In this document: positions 17,157 to 25,811 of the stretch, one piece after another
Layout of the letters: each line of letters opens with the position of its first letter
Position numbering within the stretch: position 1 is the first letter of the stretch
Assembly (NCBI GenBank): GCA_020723805.1
Contig: DYID01000014.1
Span: 37,175 to 101,174 of the forward strand
DNA from: Anaerolinea sp.
GTDB lineage: Bacteria; Chloroflexota; Anaerolineae; Anaerolineales; Villigracilaceae
Direction: 5' to 3'
Length of the DNA stretch: 64,000 bases
Position numbers and translations under genes: made by a program
Notes under the pieces: generated by a model
Databases searched by the model: none
What the model saw: only the letters and a program-made list of their open reading frames with translations
What the model was told of the DNA's origin: nothing

Positions 17157-18086
17157 TTCGCCAATCGCATCCTTGACTCGCTTCACCGACTCAGGATGCC
17201 TCAACACCACAATATCCGCGCCCGATTCGACCAGCGCCAGCGCGGTGAGCGTCTCCCAATGAATCGCGCGGGCTTTCCAATCGCCCCACGCTTCGGGGAT
17301 GCCTTCGCCGACCTTCGCCTCTTTCGTCTTCCACGCTTCGAAGCCGGGCGTGACGATCATCGGGAATTGAGTCATTGCGTCGCCTTGCAGCGCGGCGAGA
17401 CGCAGGCGTTCCATCACCGAGTAGCCGTATTCCATGCCGTAGCCGAGCGCGCCCGTGGTCGGGTCCATGAGGATGCGGTCTTTGGGCATGCCCATGTCGC
17501 TGATGAGGATGTTCAACTGTTTCGAGAGGTTCACATCCATCGGCGCGCGCGCCTGCACGAGATGTCCGTTCGCCATCGCCGTCGCAACGATGGTGCGGTA
17601 GTTTTTGTCTTCGCAGATTCCCAGCACAAGCCGCTCGCCCTTCGCCGCCTCGGCAACTGCCACAAGCAGTTCGTTGTCCTTCTCCGCCTGCCCAGGACCC
17701 CAGACGATGAGCGGGAGTCCCGTTGCGCCCAATACGGATTTGACCGCTTTCACTGCATCTTCGGGACTATCTTCGACGGTCAATGCCAGGACGAGAAGGT
17801 CTGCTCCCGCTTCTTCAGCCTTTTTCGCCCATTGAGCGGGATCTGCCATCGCCGCGCCCCAGACCTCTGCCAGCAGCGGCGACCAGTCTTCGGGCTTGCG
17901 CGACTTGATTTCAATGGCGATGGCGGGTTTGTTTGGGGTCGGCGCTTCGAAGTGCAGATAAGGCATCGTCGTCCCGCCGCCGACGGTGACGGTTTTGGCG
18001 CGCGTGCCTCCTTCCGCGCTGGTCGCGCCGATGGTCACGGTGCGGATGCTTCCGGGCCATTTGTCTTTAGGGATTTCGATGGGCAT
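17142..18086 (-). CDS. acsD: Corrinoid iron-sulphur protein, small subunit
   Basis: This 314-residue TIM-barrel delta subunit pairs with AcsC to hold the corrinoid. Typical stretches are WPGSIRTVTIGAT, TMPYLHFEAPTPNKPAIAIEI, ILISDMGMPKDRILMDPTTGALGYG and VTPGFEAWKTKEAKVG. The ATG at 18086 starts MPIEIPKDKWPG, the family N terminus. It lies between the CBS gene and acsC. Confidence 0.95.
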   Translation of the reverse strand: MPIEIPKDKWPGSIRTVTIGATSAEGGTRAKTVTVGGGTTMPYLHFEAPTPNKPAIAIEIKSRKPEDWSPLLAEVWGAAMADPAQWAKKAEEAGADLLVLALTVEDSPEDAVKAVKSVLGATGLPLIVWGPGQAEKDNELLVAVAEAAKGERLVLGICEDKNYRTIVATAMANGHLVQARAPMDVNLSKQLNILISDMGMPKDRILMDPTTGALGYGMEYGYSVMERLRLAALQGDAMTQFPMIVTPGFEAWKTKEAKVGEGIPEAWGDWKARAIHWETLTALALVESGADIVVLRHPESVKRVKDAIGELVVA

Positions 18087-18206
18087 GTGTGCCTCCAGTG
18101 GGGTATACAAGTACACAGGTAGAAAAGTACACAAGTACACAGGTACACAAGGAAACAGGTTACGGTTACATGTCTACATGCGTACCTGTCTACGTGTTTA
18201 CGTTAT

Positions 18207-18704
18207 CTACAGCAATCCTGCCTTCCTCCTTGCTTCATCTCGCCTCTCGATAAACTGCTCCAGCGGCGACTTGCGTTCCGCCGCGAGACCCAAATCTTTC
18301 AAATCCTTTTCATCCCTCGCCGCGATGTGACGCAGGATGTGACGATACGAAATGTACGCGGCAGGGTAGATGATGCCCGCCGAGTTGTGCATCATGTATG
18401 CAATGCGGATGCCCCTGTCCTTCATCATCTGCGCCGCGGCGGTGAGCGGGAGGTCGGGATTCAATTCTGGCACGCCTTCGCTCATGATGTCTTCGGCTGT
18501 GAGCGTGTCGAGTTCCTCTCTGCCATACGCCGCGACCAATTCCTGTTCACCCACCACGCCGATGCTGTGACCCTCCGCATCCAGCACGCACATCGCCTCG
18601 ACGTGATGCTCCAGCAGAAAGCGCGCGATGTCGCGGATGGGCGAGTTCCATTTGCAGGTCGGCACGCCGACGGTCATCAGGTCACGGACGAGAAGCGGTT
18701 TCAT
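18207..18704 (-). CDS. CBS-domain pair protein in the acs cluster
   Basis: This 165-residue soluble protein has two CBS repeats: VRDLMTVGVPTCKWNSPIRDIARFL with VLDAEGHSIGVVGEQELV, then AEDIMSEGVPELNPDLPLTAAAQMM with a second half that lacks the usual motif. CBS pairs bind adenosyl nucleotides and sense energy charge. It lies between acsB and acsD on the same strand, so it may regulate the ACS complex or its synthesis (inference). The C-terminal tail is basic and helical. It is not a standard acs gene. Confidence 0.85.
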   Translation of the reverse strand: MKPLLVRDLMTVGVPTCKWNSPIRDIARFLLEHHVEAMCVLDAEGHSIGVVGEQELVAAYGREELDTLTAEDIMSEGVPELNPDLPLTAAAQMMKDRGIRIAYMMHNSAGIIYPAAYISYRHILRHIAARDEKDLKDLGLAAERKSPLEQFIERRDEARRKAGLL

Positions 18705-18709
18705 ATTGT

Positions 18710-18836
18710 TTCTCGCGGGGATAAATCCCCTGCTCAGTTCATGGAAGCCCCGGCGGGGCTCGGCACACCACTCCGAAGGGCTTTCGTGTGCTGAGGCGGG
18801 ATTTTCGCGAAGCATCCTCAAAGAGGGCAACCCCTG
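18710..18836. repeat. Modular palindromic repeat, acsB/CBS gap
   Basis: The modules GGGGATAAATCCCC, CTGCTCAGT, GAAGCCCCGGCGGGGCT and TGCTGAGGCGGG follow one another. A block with the same modules in a related order occurs at 60561-60671. No coding frame of note is present. Confidence 0.65.
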
Positions 18837-18844
18837 CCGAACTT

Positions 18845-18870
18845 CAATTACCAATTACCAATTACCAATT
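18845..18870. repeat. Heptamer array at the acsB stop
   Basis: Three to four direct ATTACCA heptamers lie four bases beyond the acsB stop codon. They are in one orientation only. Confidence 0.75.
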
Positions 18871-18873
18871 CAC

Positions 18874-21168
18874 CTAGAACATCGGCTCCATCGCCATGGC
18901 GGGATGATTGTGCGCCTCCAGCCAGGCGAGCAGTTCTTCGACGGTTGTCACACTGCGCTCATCGGCGATCTTGTCGAGCAGGTCGGGGTCGCCTTCGCGC
19001 TCGCAGACCTTTTGGAATTCCTCTTTCATGGTTTCTTTCAGCACCGATGACATCCACACCACGCGCTTGAAGCCGCCGTCGGCGGAGATGAACTTGGGGC
19101 TGATGAGGTAATACTTGCCCACGCCCATCACGCCCGGGGTTTGCAGACCGCCGCCTGCGATGCCCGCCAGAGTCGAGAAGGTCATGCCTGCGGGGGTCAT
19201 GGAGGTATCCTCGCGCGAGACGACCATCACGCCGTTTGCCTCAGGGATGAGCATGACGATGCACTCGAAACATCCGCAGGCGGTCATGGGGTTTTCCATG
19301 ATGGAGTACATCGAGACTTCCTGCACCACGCCGTGCGAGCCGATCTTGGCGTAATCGTTCGTCCCCTGCCAGTAGCCTTTCTTGGGGTCGAGCAGTTTCC
19401 CAAGTTTGATGGGCTGATTGGGTCCCGTCGGGTTGATGTTGTAGGAGGCTTTGCAGTCCAGCCAGTTGTACGCGCCGCACAAGCCCAGCCGTTCGGGAGA
19501 GACCACGCAGACGTGATTCGGTGCGAACGACTGACAAAGTGTGCAGGAGTAGAACTCCTCCACCTTGTCGTCGGTAAGGTCGGCGAGGCGTTTGTTGCGG
19601 AAGTCGTAGGCGGCGCGCGCCTTCTCCAGCCATTCGGCGTGGAGCGCGGGGTCGGTGATGATGGTCACTTCCACTTTGTCCACGATCGCGCCGAAGTCCT
19701 CGTGGAAGCGGGCGTGCAGTATCTTGCCGAAGTGTTCGAGGGTGAAGCCTTTGTCTGCCGCGGCGTTCGAGATGCGGATCCAGGCGATGTCGCGCTGACC
19801 GACGTGCTGAATCCCGCTCGCGCCGTTGACGAAGTAATGCACCTGCCGCTCCAGCACTGGCTCGAAGTCCTGCTGCATTTGCCGCCCCGCCACTTTGATG
19901 ACGATGCCCAAGTCCATGTGACCCTGCGGCGGGACGTTGGAGAAATCGGGTCCGATGACTTCGATCTTGCCGTCGGTCACTTCGTCCAGCGGCGTCATGT
20001 AGAGATACTCGAAGGCGCGGCTGTACTTGCCGCCGAACTCCACGCGCAAATCCGCCTTGCGGACGACCTCGCCCTCGAAGGCGGAGCCATACGGGACGGG
20101 CACGTCCACATGCGAGACCTTGACCTTGACGCCGCGCACTTCGATACATTTCTGAACGAGACGCTCGGCGCGCTCCAGATCGTCCTTGCCTTCGATTTGA
20201 TTGAACGGCATCGAGACGACATGCTCGTAGGTGGTCACGCCTGTCGGCAAAATTTCGGGGATGACCGTATCTGCGATGACGGGGAAGCCGAAGTTGATGG
20301 CGCCCGCGGCGGCGGCATATTTCAAATCGTCCACTTCGCCCAACGCCAGCACGAAGGCGAAGACGCGATCTTTGTTGTAGAGCAGGATTTCGCGCGACTG
20401 TCCAGGCTTGAGCCCGCCGAAGGTCAGGGCGGAGCGGGTGGCGAATCCCAGCGCGTAAATTGCAGAGATGGTGTCCGTGCCGAACGGGACGGTGTAGGTG
20501 TCGTAGCCGAGTTCCACGCCCTCTTCGATGAGTTGATGGATGATGCTCCGCCCGTTGACGTTGCCTGAGAGGAAGGTCAGAATATTGCGGCGTTGTAACT
20601 CACGCACAATCTTGACGGCGACCTCGTTCGACTTGGCGCAGCCCACAATCGCGGCAAAGCCGGGCATGCGACCGTCCACGAGTTGAATGCCCCATGAACG
20701 GAGTTGAATATCGTCAATGGGTCCATTCAGATGCCCGTCTGTTCCGCCTTCCCCTTCTTTGTTGTTTGCGTCAGGACTTGTAAAGGATGTGCCGCCCGCG
20801 AGTTTGAAGCCGGGCATGGGCTCAGGCTGAAGTCCGTAAACGAAGCGGATTGCCTCAATCGCCTCGGCGGCGAGAAGCGTTGCCATGCCGGAATCGAGAG
20901 TCTCGCCGAGGTAGGGAGTCCATTTCGAGAAGGCGGGAATCGGATGGAGCAAGTCGCGTGCGTACTTCAACACAGGCTGAAGGTCGCCGAGTTTTTCGAC
21001 CGCCTTGCCCGTCATGCCGAGGATGGTGGGGAGGTAGTAAGCCGTGTTCGGGAACGCGACGGGCGTATCTGCGCCTTTTTCCTTCAACGCCTTGTTGAGC
21101 ATGATTTCGGCTTCGGTCACCAGCGCGTTCGCGCCGCGCGTGGCTCGGGTGGCAATGTATTTTGACAT
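18874..21168 (-). CDS. acsB: CO-methylating acetyl-CoA synthase
   Basis: This 764-residue enzyme condenses CO, the methyl group from AcsCD and CoA to acetyl-CoA. The A-cluster ligands are present: CTLCQSFAPNHVC with a later LGLC for the [4Fe-4S] part, and the CGCFEC loop whose Cys-Gly-Cys holds the distal nickel. The N-terminal CO-channel domain (MPGFAAIVGCAKSNEVAV) shows it is the full bacterial-type enzyme; archaeal CdhC is shorter. It lies directly downstream of cooS, its physical partner. Confidence 0.97.
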   Translation of the reverse strand: MSKYIATRATRGANALVTEAEIMLNKALKEKGADTPVAFPNTAYYLPTILGMTGKAVEKLGDLQPVLKYARDLLHPIPAFSKWTPYLGETLDSGMATLLAAEAIEAIRFVYGLQPEPMPGFKLAGGTSFTSPDANNKEGEGGTDGHLNGPIDDIQLRSWGIQLVDGRMPGFAAIVGCAKSNEVAVKIVRELQRRNILTFLSGNVNGRSIIHQLIEEGVELGYDTYTVPFGTDTISAIYALGFATRSALTFGGLKPGQSREILLYNKDRVFAFVLALGEVDDLKYAAAAGAINFGFPVIADTVIPEILPTGVTTYEHVVSMPFNQIEGKDDLERAERLVQKCIEVRGVKVKVSHVDVPVPYGSAFEGEVVRKADLRVEFGGKYSRAFEYLYMTPLDEVTDGKIEVIGPDFSNVPPQGHMDLGIVIKVAGRQMQQDFEPVLERQVHYFVNGASGIQHVGQRDIAWIRISNAAADKGFTLEHFGKILHARFHEDFGAIVDKVEVTIITDPALHAEWLEKARAAYDFRNKRLADLTDDKVEEFYSCTLCQSFAPNHVCVVSPERLGLCGAYNWLDCKASYNINPTGPNQPIKLGKLLDPKKGYWQGTNDYAKIGSHGVVQEVSMYSIMENPMTACGCFECIVMLIPEANGVMVVSREDTSMTPAGMTFSTLAGIAGGGLQTPGVMGVGKYYLISPKFISADGGFKRVVWMSSVLKETMKEEFQKVCEREGDPDLLDKIADERSVTTVEELLAWLEAHNHPAMAMEPMF

Positions 21169-21182
21169 AAGTTCTCCTCGCG

Positions 21183-21225
21183 GTTGGTAATTAGTAATTG
21201 GTAATTACCATTTACCAATTACCAC
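21183..21225. repeat. Heptamer inverted array, cooS/acsB junction
   Basis: GGTTGGTAATTAGTAATTGG is followed by GTAATTACCATTTACCAATT, a hairpin built of heptamers that ends at the cooS stop codon. Confidence 0.85.
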
Positions 21226-23232
21226 TCATCCGTAAATGGCTTCGCGCTTCTTTTCCAGCGGCAGCGCCTCCAACTCACGCATTCGCCAATCGCCGCTGCG
21301 CCCGAACTTGTTCGGCTCCCACGCGGGCAGACCGAGCGCGGCGCGCTTCTTGTCAATGTGCGCGAGCGTGGCTTCGATCATCTTTTGCGGGTCGGGGATG
21401 AATTCGAGTTTGCCGCCGTAGAGTTTTTCCCAACCCTCGCTGATGAATTTCAGCACCAGGTCGCTGTCGCTGACTCTATCGGGCATGCCGCTCACGGGCG
21501 ATGCGCCGCCAAAGATGACGTACGCGCCCGAAGCGACGCAATACGTGGCAATCGCCAGCGCCTTTTCGCTCATCCATTCGGGCGCGAGACCGACGGCGGG
21601 GATTTGGTCAATGTCGTCGCCCAAGCCGCCCTCTTCGACCATCTGCGTCAGCACGGTCAGGATGCGGGTATTGTCCACGCACGAACCCATGTGGAGGACG
21701 GGCGGGATGCCGACCGTTTCGCAGACTTCGCGGAGTCCGCTTCCGACCTCGGTCAAGCCTGCTTCGCCCAAAAGGAGCCCCAACTTCCCCGCGGCAATCG
21801 CGCCGCACCCCGTCTGGACGACGAGTACGTCGTTCTTGAGCAGTTCCTTCACGACGGTGTTGTGCAGGTAATCCTGCGACGAGCGCGGATTGTTGCATCC
21901 CACAATCGCCGCCACGCCGCGGATGCGTCCCGCCATGATGGCGTCGTTCAACGGGCGGAATGACGCGCGGTACGAACCGCCGAGCATGTAGTTGATGTAC
22001 TCGTGCGAGAAGCCGGGGATGACATCTTCCTTGATTTGCGGAATGTGCATCTTCGAGCGGTCGCGGTTCTTGAAGTTGTCAATCGCCGTCTTCAAAATTT
22101 GCTTGGCGATGGTCAATGCCTTGTGTTCGTCGAATTCGATGTGCGTCGCCCCCGTGATTTTGACCTTCGGCGAGGTGGTGATGATCTTGGTGTGGAAGTT
22201 CTGCGCCAGTCCCACCAGCGCCTGCATGATGCACTGCACGTCCACTACCATCGCCTCGACCGCGCCGGTGAGTATCGCAAGTTCCTGATGCAGGAAGTTC
22301 CCCGCCGCAGGGATGCCCTGTCGCATGAGAATTTCATTTGCCGTACAGCAGATGCCCGAAAGGTTGACGCCGTTCGCCCCCGCCGCTTTGGCGTACTCGA
22401 TGATTTCAGGCGTCTGCGACGCGGCGACAATCATCTCGCTCAGGCTCGGCTCGTGTCCATGCACGACGACGTTGACCATGTCTTCTTTAATCACGCCCAA
22501 ATTCGCCTGTCCCAAAATCGGCGCGGGCGTGCCGAAAAGGATGTCCGAGATGTCGGTGGCAATCATCGAGCCGCCCCAGCCGTCCGCCAGCGCCGTGCGG
22601 ATGGCGTGATTCAGGATATGCGCGGGGTCCTGGTCATCGCCGATATGTGTGCGATGCAGGCATTCCACTACCTCGCGGTCAATGCCGCGAGGCCAGACCT
22701 TTTGCTCGCGCCACAACTGCTGGCGTTTCTTCGGCGCGCGCGTCGCAGGGACGATCTCGCCTGTCTGCTGACCGAACTGCGAAATGTACAGGTCGGCTAA
22801 ATCGTTGGCGATTTCTTCGGGGGCGCGACCTTCAATCTTGATTCCATACTTCGAAGCCACAATCCGTAGTTTGGCAACGTCGCGGATGCTGTATCCCTCC
22901 GCCTCGCCTTTGGCGGTTGCCTTGAGCAGGAACGCCATGTCGCGCCCGTGATCGGAGTGCGCCGCCGCGCCCGCCGCGATGGAGCGCGTCAGGTTGCGCG
23001 CCTGGATGGTATCCAGCGTTGCGCCGCACACGCCTGTCTCGCCGCTCTTGGTCAGGCGGCACGGACCCATCCCGCACTGCTTACAGCACATCCCCGCGCC
23101 GCCGATGTTGCACGGGACCATCGCGTCGGCGCGCGTAAACGCCGTGCCAATGCCGAGTTCCTCCGCGCGGAGGAGCATCTCCTGCGCGGCAGGGTCGGTC
23201 GAGTACTCCTTGATGTCACGTTTCTTGGGCAT
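21226..23232 (-). CDS. acsA: Anaerobic carbon monoxide dehydrogenase, catalytic subunit
   Basis: This is the 668-residue Ni-Fe CODH (CooS/AcsA). Cluster D and B ligands are C41, C49, C50, C53, C58 and C69 (PCNIGGAGMCCKQCGMGPC). Cluster C ligands are seen in VVVHGHEP, GICCTAN, VDVQCIMQ, AIVGCNNP, QTGCGAIAAGK and MGSCVDN. All expected residues are present. Next to acsB it should form the bifunctional CODH/ACS and reduce CO2 to CO. The start MPKKRDIKEY is the only good one. Confidence 0.97.
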   Translation of the reverse strand: MPKKRDIKEYSTDPAAQEMLLRAEELGIGTAFTRADAMVPCNIGGAGMCCKQCGMGPCRLTKSGETGVCGATLDTIQARNLTRSIAAGAAAHSDHGRDMAFLLKATAKGEAEGYSIRDVAKLRIVASKYGIKIEGRAPEEIANDLADLYISQFGQQTGEIVPATRAPKKRQQLWREQKVWPRGIDREVVECLHRTHIGDDQDPAHILNHAIRTALADGWGGSMIATDISDILFGTPAPILGQANLGVIKEDMVNVVVHGHEPSLSEMIVAASQTPEIIEYAKAAGANGVNLSGICCTANEILMRQGIPAAGNFLHQELAILTGAVEAMVVDVQCIMQALVGLAQNFHTKIITTSPKVKITGATHIEFDEHKALTIAKQILKTAIDNFKNRDRSKMHIPQIKEDVIPGFSHEYINYMLGGSYRASFRPLNDAIMAGRIRGVAAIVGCNNPRSSQDYLHNTVVKELLKNDVLVVQTGCGAIAAGKLGLLLGEAGLTEVGSGLREVCETVGIPPVLHMGSCVDNTRILTVLTQMVEEGGLGDDIDQIPAVGLAPEWMSEKALAIATYCVASGAYVIFGGASPVSGMPDRVSDSDLVLKFISEGWEKLYGGKLEFIPDPQKMIEATLAHIDKKRAALGLPAWEPNKFGRSGDWRMRELEALPLEKKREAIYG

Positions 23233-23250
23233 GTTTCACCTCTCGGTACC

Positions 23251-23295
23251 GCGACATTCATGTCGCCATGTCGCCGTGCGAGATAACTCTCGCAC
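23251..23295. repeat. Two palindromic modules before cooS
   Basis: GCGACATTCATGTCGC (23251-23266) and GTGCGAGATAACTCTCGCAC (23276-23295) are perfect or near-perfect hairpins between the HMA-like gene and cooS. The same designs occur inside the MITE-like elements. Confidence 0.65.
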
Positions 23296-23678
23296 TACTC
23301 CTCCACCTTCACCGCCCCCATCCCCGGGCAGGGCCAGAGTGGGCGTCCGCTGTATGGCACGCGCTGGGCAAACGCCACCGTGTTCTTCACCGTCTCATAC
23401 ACGGCGGTATGACGATAAATCCCGTCATCCTCGGCTTTGCGGATCGCGCCGCCGGGTTCGGCGGGAACCGGCAGCTCATCCAGATAGCCCGCCTCGCGCA
23501 AACGCGCCTCGATGTCTCCCTCTTGGATTTTTTCGGGATCGAACGTCACTTGAATGGTTTGGAATGCACTGCTGGCATATACATCAATAACCCCTTCCAT
23601 TGCCAGTAATATTCGCCTCACCTCCAGGACGTGATGATCGCCATAGAGCGCAGGCGCTTCGAAGGTCTTCGTCTTCAT
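23295..23678 (-). CDS. HMA-like protein without metal cysteines
   Basis: This 127-residue protein has a ferredoxin-like alpha/beta fold of the heavy-metal-associated type (HHVLEVRRILLAMEGVIDVYAS, QTIQVTFDPEKIQEGDIEARLREAGY). The metal-binding CxxC is absent, the normal loop reading ALYGDHHV. The C-terminal 45 residues are unrelated and end CPGMGAVKVEE. A strong GGAGGTG site precedes the ATG at 23678. It is the first gene of the acs run and may help with metal or redox handling of CooS (inference). Confidence 0.75.
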   Translation of the reverse strand: MKTKTFEAPALYGDHHVLEVRRILLAMEGVIDVYASSAFQTIQVTFDPEKIQEGDIEARLREAGYLDELPVPAEPGGAIRKAEDDGIYRHTAVYETVKNTVAFAQRVPYSGRPLWPCPGMGAVKVEE

Positions 23679-23857
23679 GCGGCACCTCCTCAATGAATGG
23701 GATGATGACACGATGCGAAGACACCTCTAAAAGTCTAGACTCTTCCCAAATTTCATTCTAGCATTTTGGCGTACAACGAAATTATGAATATTGTCATTAG
23801 AAAATCTGATAAATGTACCTAACACGAGTTTTATTGTGCAATCCATCGGCGGATGGC

Positions 23858-23863
23858 TATAAT
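23858..23863 (+). promoter_or_regulatory. TATAAT -10 upstream of DUF3786 gene
   Basis: TATAAT lies 14 bases before the ATG at 23878, with TTGTGC 18 bases upstream as a weak -35. AATGACAATA just downstream is the inverse of TATTGTCATT near 23787, so the pair could be an operator in this divergent region (inference). Confidence 0.5.
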
Positions 23864-23877
23864 GACAATAAGAATGA

Positions 23878-24534
23878 ATGATGACAGACATGAACAAGGA
23901 CTGGAAACTGCCCAACCCTGAAGCTACACCGTCTCAACTGACCGAACGTCTGCAAGAGATGAAGTCCACGCTTCGGGTTCAGGACCCAAGCCTGGTCGCC
24001 GTCCGAAGCGCCTGTTCCTGGCTGACGCTGGGTCCGAACCGCGGCGAGTTGCGAATCCCGTTGTTCGGGGAGGTTTGTCTCTTCCCCTTCCCAGAGTTGA
24101 CAGGCTATGACCATCATGACAACCCGCTCCCCGATTTTCAACAAGCGCTGCTGTTGTACTATCTCGTCACTGCCGACGGCATGCCTGTATCGGGACGTTG
24201 GGTCTCCTTTGCCGACCTGCCCGATGGGCGTATGTACAACGCCGCGTTTCAGAGTTACAGCGGCGATGCGATTGCAAAAAAGTTTGGGCTGAACTTGGAT
24301 GCATTCAAACGGACGTGCGCCCACAAGGGCGGCAAATCTGTTGAGATTGCTTCTGCCTCTTTTGTGTTTCAAGCCCTGCCGTGTGTACCGCTGCTGGTCA
24401 CCTTCTGGCTTGGCGACGAAGATTTTCCCTCCTCATGCAAAATCCTGTTCGATGAGTCGGCAAGTCATTACCTGCCCATAGATGCCTGCGCCATTTTGGG
24501 AAGCATGTTGACGCGGAAGATTATCCACGTATAG
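23878..24534 (+). CDS. DUF3786 protein
   Basis: This 218-residue soluble protein matches DUF3786 by its course: LVAVRSACSWLTLG, IPLFGEVCLFPFPEL, LLLYYLVTADGMPVSGRWVSFADLPDG, and LLVTFWLGDEDFPSSCKILFDESASHYLPIDACAILGS. The family is found in anaerobes with corrinoid or CODH enzymes; the biochemical role is not known. It is divergent from the acs run and upstream of the nickel ATPases, which supports a role in the same pathway. Confidence 0.85.
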   Translation: MMTDMNKDWKLPNPEATPSQLTERLQEMKSTLRVQDPSLVAVRSACSWLTLGPNRGELRIPLFGEVCLFPFPELTGYDHHDNPLPDFQQALLLYYLVTADGMPVSGRWVSFADLPDGRMYNAAFQSYSGDAIAKKFGLNLDAFKRTCAHKGGKSVEIASASFVFQALPCVPLLVTFWLGDEDFPSSCKILFDESASHYLPIDACAILGSMLTRKIIHV

Positions 24535-24678
24535 TCCGCGTTCTCTAACGCTGACGGTGTGGATAACACAAAACCAATTTCGTCAAACAAGAGGAACTCT
24601 GTCACTATCCCGCGCAGCATGGCAAATGTAAAATGCTTATATGTGCGTTTTGAAAAATACTTCTTGACACCAGTTTCC

Positions 24679-24739
24679 GCGTAGGATGCGCTCTTTTGCG
24701 CTCCAGCGACTTGGAGAACGTCTTCTACGCGCTTTTTTT
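24679..24739 (+). terminator. Terminator-like hairpin with T7 tail
   Basis: GCGTAGGA pairs with TCTTCTACGC around an inner CTCCA/TGGAG stem, and CTTTTTTT follows. It may end transcription from the DUF3786 gene about 140 bases upstream, or be a repeat that happens to look like one. Confidence 0.5.
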
Positions 24740-24798
24740 CGATTGATTTTCGGTTCTCCCGTTTCTGGCGGGATTATGCCTCGTGAGTAAGATTCTAT

Positions 24799-24864
24799 GC
24801 CACGAATTCACACGGATTTTCACGAATTTTTTAGACAATCCGTGTGAATTTGTGAAATCCGTGG
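24799..24864. repeat. CCACGGATT inverted repeat
   Basis: GCCACGAATTCACACGGATT faces AATCCGTGTGAATTTGTG and ends GGC, forming a long imperfect hairpin. A half copy with the same flank is at 39578-39640. Confidence 0.7.
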
Positions 24865-24937
24865 CTAAGGTTTTTGGGTTTTCCCGTTAAAAACGGTAGA
24901 GCCTGATTTTCAAAATGCTCGTGATGAGGAACCAACC

Positions 24938-25729
24938 ATGAAACTTGCAATCACAGGCAAAGGCGGCGTAGGCAAGACCACGCTCACGGCGTTGCTTGCC
25001 CAATCCTATGCCGATGGGGGGCGGCAGGTGCTGGCAGTGGACGCCGATCCCTCTCCGTGTCTGGCTGGCGCGCTGGGATTTCCTCCCGACCTGCGCGCCC
25101 GACTTCGCCCCATCGCCGAAATGGACGACCTCATCGAAGAACGCACGGGCGCAAAACCGGGAACGATCGGCGGCTTTTTCACTCTCAACCCGCGCGTGGA
25201 CGATATTCCCGAACGCTTCAGCGTCGTCCATCGCGGCGTACGCCTGCTCGAAATGGGGAGCGTGGATGTGGGCGGCTCCGGCTGCATCTGCCCTGAGTCT
25301 GCGATGCTGAAAACGCTCTTCACTCACCTGCTCTTCCGTGACGATGACATCCTGCTGCTCGACATGTACGCCGGCGTCGAACACCTCGGCAGGGCAACGG
25401 TGGATTTTGTAGATGCCATGCTGGTCGTTGCCGAACCGACGCGGCGCAGTCTCGGCACTGCCGCGCAAATCAAGAAACTGGCGAACGACATCGGCTTGCA
25501 GCGGTTGTATCTTGTGGGGAATAAAGTGCGAAACGATGAAGAAGCCAAATTCCTCGAGACCGAAACTCCCGGATTGCCCCTGCTGGGCTGGCTCCCCGCC
25601 GATTTGAAAGTGCAGGAAGCGGACAGGCTCGGCATTCCCGTATATGACCATGTGGAAAGTTTGCGACTTGCAACGCAGCGGATTGCCGCCGCCCTCAGCG
25701 AACTCACCCGTGACGAAATCATCGAGTGA
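24938..25729 (+). CDS. cooC: CODH nickel-insertion ATPase
   Basis: This 263-residue P-loop ATPase of the MinD/SIMIBI class has the deviant Walker A GKGGVGKTT at 8-16 and DADPSP after it. The CxC of nickel-binding CooC dimers is seen in GGSGCICPES. DMYAGVEHLGR is the switch region. CooC delivers Ni to the C-cluster of CODH. It is paired with a second ATPase of the same class immediately downstream. Confidence 0.9.
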   Translation: MKLAITGKGGVGKTTLTALLAQSYADGGRQVLAVDADPSPCLAGALGFPPDLRARLRPIAEMDDLIEERTGAKPGTIGGFFTLNPRVDDIPERFSVVHRGVRLLEMGSVDVGGSGCICPESAMLKTLFTHLLFRDDDILLLDMYAGVEHLGRATVDFVDAMLVVAEPTRRSLGTAAQIKKLANDIGLQRLYLVGNKVRNDEEAKFLETETPGLPLLGWLPADLKVQEADRLGIPVYDHVESLRLATQRIAAALSELTRDEIIE

Positions 25730-25752
25730 CCCCAAAACCCTTTTGACACAAG

Positions 25753-25805
25753 CCATCCGACCCTCCGACTATCAGACTATCAGACTATCCGACTACCAGA
25801 CTAAA
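25753..25805. repeat. Octamer tandem repeat in the cooC/acsF spacer
   Basis: The unit AGACTATC repeats three to four times, preceded by CCATCCGACCCTCCGACT. Nearly the same sequence is embedded, in frame, in acsV (15026-15064). Confidence 0.8.
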
Positions 25806-25811
25806 GACTCT

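Larger units (their letters stand above)
24535..24937. other. Non-coding gap with repeats before cooC
   Basis: No convincing gene is visible. The gap holds the motif GCGTTCTCTAACG (about 24539), shared with 35594 and 39552. It also has a hairpin with a T run (24679-24739) and the CCACGGATT inverted repeat (24799-24864), followed by TTTCCCGTTAAAAACG, which recurs near 39620. Confidence 0.6.

Noticed and set aside
24663..24690. Promoter from TTGACA at 24664
   Set aside because: The only -10-like hexamer (TAGGAT) is 12 bases away, too close, and the region folds into a hairpin with a T run.
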